Assembly: GCA_038212305.1 (NCBI GenBank)
Contig: JBBQUP010000039.1
Span: forward strand, 1-28,310
Direction of reading: 5' to 3'
DNA: 28,310 nucleotides
Source: JBBQUP01 sp038212305
Lineage (GTDB): Bacteria > Bacteroidota > Bacteroidia > Bacteroidales > Marinilabiliaceae
Below are positions 24,348-28,310 of the stretch, one piece after another. Position 1 is the first letter of the stretch, and each line of letters starts with the position of its first letter. Under the pieces are notes generated by a model. It was given only the letters and a program-made list of their open reading frames with translations. It did no database searches and was not told the origin of the DNA. Both the position numbers and the translations under genes were made by a program.

Positions 24348-27300
24348 TTAATCTACCATTTCGTTTTTCTTCTTTAACGTTTTTGCTTTGAGATATTTTC
24401 CCAAATGAAAAAACCGATCAAGCACTTTAAAATACAAAATTAAAAATAACAATAAACAGGTAACCCAAATCACACCAATATTTACCCAATAAGTAGGGTA
24501 CGATTGCCCCCATAAGTTTTTATACGGTGAGAAATAATGTGCTTTTAAAAAATGTGACTCCGGATCTTTATAAATAGGATCTATTTTTTGAACTAAAACA
24601 CCATTGTACTCAATAATTTTATCCGAAAACAAATTACTATTATCTCTAATTAAACGCTCAAGATTTTCATTGTAATAATCGGCTTTTAACTTAAGGAATT
24701 GCGCTCTTAACTCTGGTGTTGAAACCATCTCTCTTTTAATTCTATCTTGAGCTATATCTGCAACATTATATGATTTACGATAATATGATCTTAAATTATC
24801 TAAATGTTGTTTAACCAGCGTATAGACCGACATAGAATAATGCATTGTATCTAATAAATCAAATCGAGAAAATTTTGGTAATCGATTATTTGCATTCTCC
24901 TTTTGAAGCTCTTTTTTAATGAGAGCTATCCCATCATATAATTCAGCATTATTATGCTCATCATACAATCGATTGCATTTATCGAGTTTGTTCACCATAG
25001 CTGCGTACCAAAACTCTTTTTTAAAATGCGATTGACTTTTTTGCTTGTCATAGTCGTAAAAAATTTGCTGGTACTTATTATTGCTATACTGATGCGCTGC
25101 AATTGCCTCGAATGCCCACCGTGAAGTGATTAATTCTCCAAACCAAGGAATCCTGTCTGGAGAGGATAATTTTGGATTTAATCGATCATAACTAACGAAA
25201 ACACCATTTAATATAAGTTGAGGTATTACTAAAAAAGGTATTAAAATATAAATGTTTACTGTTTTTTTAAACGAATCGGAGATGATTAACCCAAGAATAT
25301 TTGCAAAAACGGCCGTACTAAAAAGAGCAATCCAATAATACACAAACATTCCTTTTATGGCTAATATTTGATTCCCTATTAATACAAACATCCCCATTTG
25401 AACAGCCGTAATTCCACCCAAAATAACCAATTTAGATAGCAAATAACTAAATCGACTAAGGTTCAAAAAAGCTTCACGTTGCAGTATTTTCCTGTCGTTA
25501 ATAATCTCTTCTGCACTAAGCGTTAAACCCACAAAAAAGGCAATAATTATTGAAATAACAATAAAAATTGAAAGATTTGGATTATTAGAGAAATTATACC
25601 CTTCGAAATTATTTGCATCTACATTGTAATAACGAATAATCAGAGCCAAAATAAATGCTAACACAGGCGTTTCAAGCAAATTAATAAGTAAATATTGCCT
25701 ATTAGCCAATTTCGATAAAACGTCCCGCTTAAAAAACACCAAAAACTGTTTAAGCCGGTCTGGAACTTTAAAATTCACTTTAGGAAGCGGTCTCTCATGA
25801 ATTCGATCCCCGATATTTTTATGAATGCTAAATTCGATGTGTTTTAAATACCAATCAATGGGTTCAATTTTTCTAACGGATGAAAAATTACCATATTCAT
25901 CAACCATCTCCATGTTAATAATATTCAAAACCTGCTCTGCATTGACATTACCGCATGAAAGACATTCATTTTCATCGCGATGAACATGATTAATACATGT
26001 TTTAAAATAGTTTATGCTTTCAACAGCATCTCCATTATAAATAAGATATCCACCAGTATCTAAAACCAACAGTTGATTAAACATTTTAAATATATCGGAT
26101 GATGGCTGATGTATAACTACAAAAACCAATTTCCCTTTTATGGCCAACTCTTTTAATAAATCAATTATGTTTTCAGAATCTCGTGAAGATAGTCCAGATG
26201 TAGGTTCATCTAAAAATAATACCGATGGTTCACGAATAAGTTCAAGACCAATATTTAATCTTTTCCGCTGACCGCCACTAATGTTTTTCTCAAGTGGAGA
26301 TCCTACTTTCATATCCTTTGCCTCAAACAATCCAAGTGATTCAAGCAACCCAAGTACTTTTGTTCTGATTTCATTGTCCTGCAAATCATCAAAACACAAT
26401 TTGGCATTATAATAAAGATTTTGAAATACTGTTAAATCCTCCATTAACAAATCATCTTGAGAAACATAGCCAATTAATCCCTCAATTTTTGATTTGCGTT
26501 GATGAATGTCAACACCATTAATTGTAACCTGTCCGCTTGATGGCTTATAAATGCCGCATAACAGATTTATCAGGGTAGTTTTTCCAGATCCGCTATCCCC
26601 CATGATTCCCACTAATTTTCCCGATTGGGTAGAAAACGTAACGGGATAAAGACCTATTTTTTTCTTGCTGAAATGATACTCCAGCTCTTTAACATCAAAA
26701 GATACAGGTGTTTCAATAATGTCATTTGTGAACTGACTCGAAATGTCGCTATAGAAAATCGGATCAATTTTTCGATGGCGTAATGATGAACCAGGTCGTA
26801 TTACATGAATTCGATTAACAGAAACGAGCTGCCCATTGTTAGTCAGATCAACATTCCCATCATACCGCATTAAAAACAATTTCGCTGATTCAACATTTAG
26901 AATCCGAACTTCTGAATTTAAATTAGCCCAATATAAATGCCGAAAATTCTGATTCGACGGGGTCTGATCAGAAATAATTAGAATGTTAAGTGCCGGTTTC
27001 TGATTTTCAAATGGTTGAATAATGAAATCACAGATGCTCTCGTATTCAACAGGATCGATATTTAAGGCTAAAGCAACGTGATCAATAAATTCGTTCTCGA
27101 GCATATTTATGCCCCATCCTGATTTTAAGAATTCAACTAATTGAATTGTCAGTATAAGCTTTTGATAATGAGTCAACTCTTCGTTAATCTCACTGGCAAT
27201 CTTAAGAACTTTAACAGAACTGGAAGCGATTCTTTGAGGAAGACGATCCTTTTCTTTAAATCTTCGCTGATGTTCGACGTAAAACTTGTCGTACATTTTC

Positions 27301-27440
27301 AAATACTCTTCAGCCAATTGGTTATTTAATTGATGAGTCAGAAAGGTTTTAACAATCGATCGTCTAGATCCGGACTCATTTGTAGGAAAAGCAACCAATG
27401 CAAACAGTTGCATTAATGCTTTTAATATTCCTTCACTCAT
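24348..27440 (-). CDS. Large ABCG-like transporter with N-terminal TerB-like region
   Basis: A 1030-residue ABC protein with ATPase before membrane domain, the ABCG order. Residues ~70-145 look like a TerB-type helical domain (ITSEIN-like helix, QKLILTIQLVEFL, then ENEFIDHVALALNI). A beta-rich stretch of unknown fold follows. The ATPase has Walker A GDSGSGKTTL near 280, signature ISGGQRKR near 388, Walker B VLFLDEPTSG near 410 and the switch HQPSS. A Cys/His cluster (CINHVHRDENECLSCG) is near 485-500. Five membrane helices run from about 590 to 760, then a soluble helical segment of about 210 residues precedes the last helix near 990-1010. The substrate is unknown. The gene is downstream of a secreted small protein on the same strand. 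Confidence 0.85.
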   Translation of the reverse strand: MSEGILKALMQLFALVAFPTNESGSRRSIVKTFLTHQLNNQLAEEYLKMYDKFYVEHQRRFKEKDRLPQRIASSSVKVLKIASEINEELTHYQKLILTIQLVEFLKSGWGINMLENEFIDHVALALNIDPVEYESICDFIIQPFENQKPALNILIISDQTPSNQNFRHLYWANLNSEVRILNVESAKLFLMRYDGNVDLTNNGQLVSVNRIHVIRPGSSLRHRKIDPIFYSDISSQFTNDIIETPVSFDVKELEYHFSKKKIGLYPVTFSTQSGKLVGIMGDSGSGKTTLINLLCGIYKPSSGQVTINGVDIHQRKSKIEGLIGYVSQDDLLMEDLTVFQNLYYNAKLCFDDLQDNEIRTKVLGLLESLGLFEAKDMKVGSPLEKNISGGQRKRLNIGLELIREPSVLFLDEPTSGLSSRDSENIIDLLKELAIKGKLVFVVIHQPSSDIFKMFNQLLVLDTGGYLIYNGDAVESINYFKTCINHVHRDENECLSCGNVNAEQVLNIINMEMVDEYGNFSSVRKIEPIDWYLKHIEFSIHKNIGDRIHERPLPKVNFKVPDRLKQFLVFFKRDVLSKLANRQYLLINLLETPVLAFILALIIRYYNVDANNFEGYNFSNNPNLSIFIVISIIIAFFVGLTLSAEEIINDRKILQREAFLNLSRFSYLLSKLVILGGITAVQMGMFVLIGNQILAIKGMFVYYWIALFSTAVFANILGLIISDSFKKTVNIYILIPFLVIPQLILNGVFVSYDRLNPKLSSPDRIPWFGELITSRWAFEAIAAHQYSNNKYQQIFYDYDKQKSQSHFKKEFWYAAMVNKLDKCNRLYDEHNNAELYDGIALIKKELQKENANNRLPKFSRFDLLDTMHYSMSVYTLVKQHLDNLRSYYRKSYNVADIAQDRIKREMVSTPELRAQFLKLKADYYNENLERLIRDNSNLFSDKIIEYNGVLVQKIDPIYKDPESHFLKAHYFSPYKNLWGQSYPTYWVNIGVIWVTCLLLFLILYFKVLDRFFHLGKYLKAKTLKKKNEMVD

Positions 27441-27495
27441 TAAATAATTATTAGAAATATTTTGCTGGCAATTATCCAGGTTATTAAAGCTTCAA

Positions 27496-27933
27496 TTATT
27501 TTAATTCAACATCTCCTTTAAAACCAATCATAATCATTGCCATCCCTGACGCACCTTTTTTAGGATTTAAACGTGCTTCGATAATGCATTCTAAGGATCC
27601 AATCATCTTGAAATCCCAAAAGTTAGCATTAACATGCTCGTAGCTATTAAAAAGTAAATTGCGATCCTTATCGAAAACCGAAAAAATAATATTGTCATCT
27701 TTTGGACTGCATGCAACAATTCGATAAATCGTTCCTTCGTATAACGTGGTATGAAATTCAGCAACTTCATCTCCAGTTAGAAATGCTCGCATGGCTTGTC
27801 CTGTAGAAACATAAGGACCTTTTAAGTAACTAAAGCACTGTCCTGATAACTTATCTTCTTGACAATTAATCGATTCAGGTAATAGCGTAAAGATTGTCAG
27901 CACAAACAATAAGGCAAGAATCCTATTTCTCAT
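27496..27933 (-). CDS. Small secreted protein of unknown function
   Basis: A 145-residue protein with a clear signal sequence (RNRILALLFVLTIFTLLPES) and no further membrane helix. The mature part of about 120 residues is predicted to be beta-rich and has three cysteines after the signal region (one in GQCFSYL, one in VACSPKD, one in LECIIEA), so a disulfide is possible. The segment FSVFDKDRNLLFNSYEH resembles exported beta-sandwich proteins, but I cannot assign a family. It lies 55 bases upstream of the ABCG-like gene on the same strand and is probably co-transcribed with it, so it may be a periplasmic partner or chaperone. That is inferred from context only. Confidence 0.7.
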   Translation of the reverse strand: MRNRILALLFVLTIFTLLPESINCQEDKLSGQCFSYLKGPYVSTGQAMRAFLTGDEVAEFHTTLYEGTIYRIVACSPKDDNIIFSVFDKDRNLLFNSYEHVNANFWDFKMIGSLECIIEARLNPKKGASGMAMIMIGFKGDVELK

Positions 27934-28310
27934 TGATATTTTATTTTGATTGTTATAAAACTACAAAAAAAAAGTATGTCCAAAAAAAAAATTATCCAAT
28001 ATAAACCGCTTTTATAAATTTATGATGATTAATTGTGTCAATAGTTTATCATCACCCTACTAAAATTATAATTCAACTAACTGGAATTTACAATTATTGA
28101 TAAATATAGTAAAAAAAGAAGCTTTCGATTAGAAGTACTATAAGTTAATAACGAATAAAAGATATTGTTAATCACTATTAACCGACAAAACATAAATCTT
28201 GTCGGTTTTTGTTTTCTATATTGTTGTATAATAATAGGTTGCATAAATATTTTTTGGTTTTTCAAAAACCTACCCCCCTCAAAAGAGCGACATTTGTATG
28301 CCCACAGGGC
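27934..28310. other. Non-coding right edge
   Basis: About 380 very AT-rich bases. They include two long A-runs (27963-27971 and 27981-27990) upstream of the secreted protein gene, a plus-strand terminator-like hairpin at 28181-28216, a GGTTTTT-C-AAAAACC palindrome near 28255-28270, and a GC-richer end with small hairpins (CTC-AAAA-GAG and GCCC-ACA-GGGC) that may be the start of a dispersed repeat. No credible gene is seen. Confidence 0.55.
28181..28216 (+). terminator. Orphan terminator-like hairpin
   Basis: ACCGACAA pairs with TTGTCGGT around a 10-base loop and is followed by TTTTGTTTT on the plus strand. No plus-strand gene ends nearby, so the transcript it would terminate is unidentified. 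Confidence 0.6.

Noticed and set aside
28077..28265. Minus-strand frame of 62 codons at the right edge
   Set aside because: AT-rich translation crossing a terminator hairpin; no family resemblance.

Overview
This window looks like chromosomal DNA of a low-GC member of the Bacteroidota, probably from the Bacteroidales/Marinilabiliales side. The evidence is: the gene families (SiaB-type kinase, DUF3822 next to rsmD, ribosomal protein S1 followed by a STAS protein and ribonuclease Z, an ABCG-like giant transporter); the lack of clear Shine-Dalgarno sequences before most starts; and repeated matches to the Bacteroidota -7 promoter box TAnnTTTG. No rRNA, tRNA, CRISPR array, phage gene or transposase gene was recognised.

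Layout. 1-4412 (all minus): a run read leftwards of a C-terminal processing protease, PnuC vitamin transporter, NadR-like ribosylnicotinamide kinase and serine acetyltransferase, then a SiaB-like kinase with its own promoter box and the start of one further gene at the window edge. 4640-6220 (minus): guaA with a terminator. 6431-10230: an unusual insert. It holds a broken 5' piece of hflK, an orphan solute-binding protein, a chemoreceptor and a broken 5' piece of guaA. 10231-12158 (plus): hflK-hflC with a promoter and terminator. 12344-15526 (minus): ribosomal protein S1, STAS antagonist and ribonuclease Z. 16045-20247 (plus): UDP-glucose dehydrogenase, UDP-glucuronate decarboxylase and a phosphohexomutase, which together form most of a route to UDP-xylose. 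20248-20811: a repeat-rich spacer with a MITE/REP-like inverted repeat. 20812-22227 (minus): a RecD/Dda-like helicase. 22319-24335 (plus): a membrane-anchored unknown, DUF3822 and rsmD. 24348-27933 (minus): a secreted small protein followed by an ABCG-like transporter of about 1030 residues. 27934-28310: non-coding, with an orphan terminator-like hairpin.

The most notable observation is the block 6096-10618. The divergent guaA/hflK control region is present twice in direct orientation. The left copy keeps intact guaA and a dead hflK fragment; the right copy keeps a dead guaA fragment and intact hflK. Between them sits a two-gene cassette, a solute-binding lipoprotein plus a methyl-accepting chemotaxis protein, with no transporter permease. 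This is the arrangement left by single-crossover (Campbell-type) integration of a circle carrying the guaA-hflK junction. I infer that the cassette is a horizontally acquired or transposed chemosensory module. The two copies have diverged and the dead fragments carry stops and deletions, so the event is either old or involved a diverged donor.

Other points of interest are an ABCG-like transporter with a possible TerB-like N-terminus, a Cys/His cluster and a very long loop before its last membrane helix; partner-switching proteins (SiaB-like kinase, STAS antagonist) at two loci; and a 38-bp inverted repeat pair with a third inner copy.
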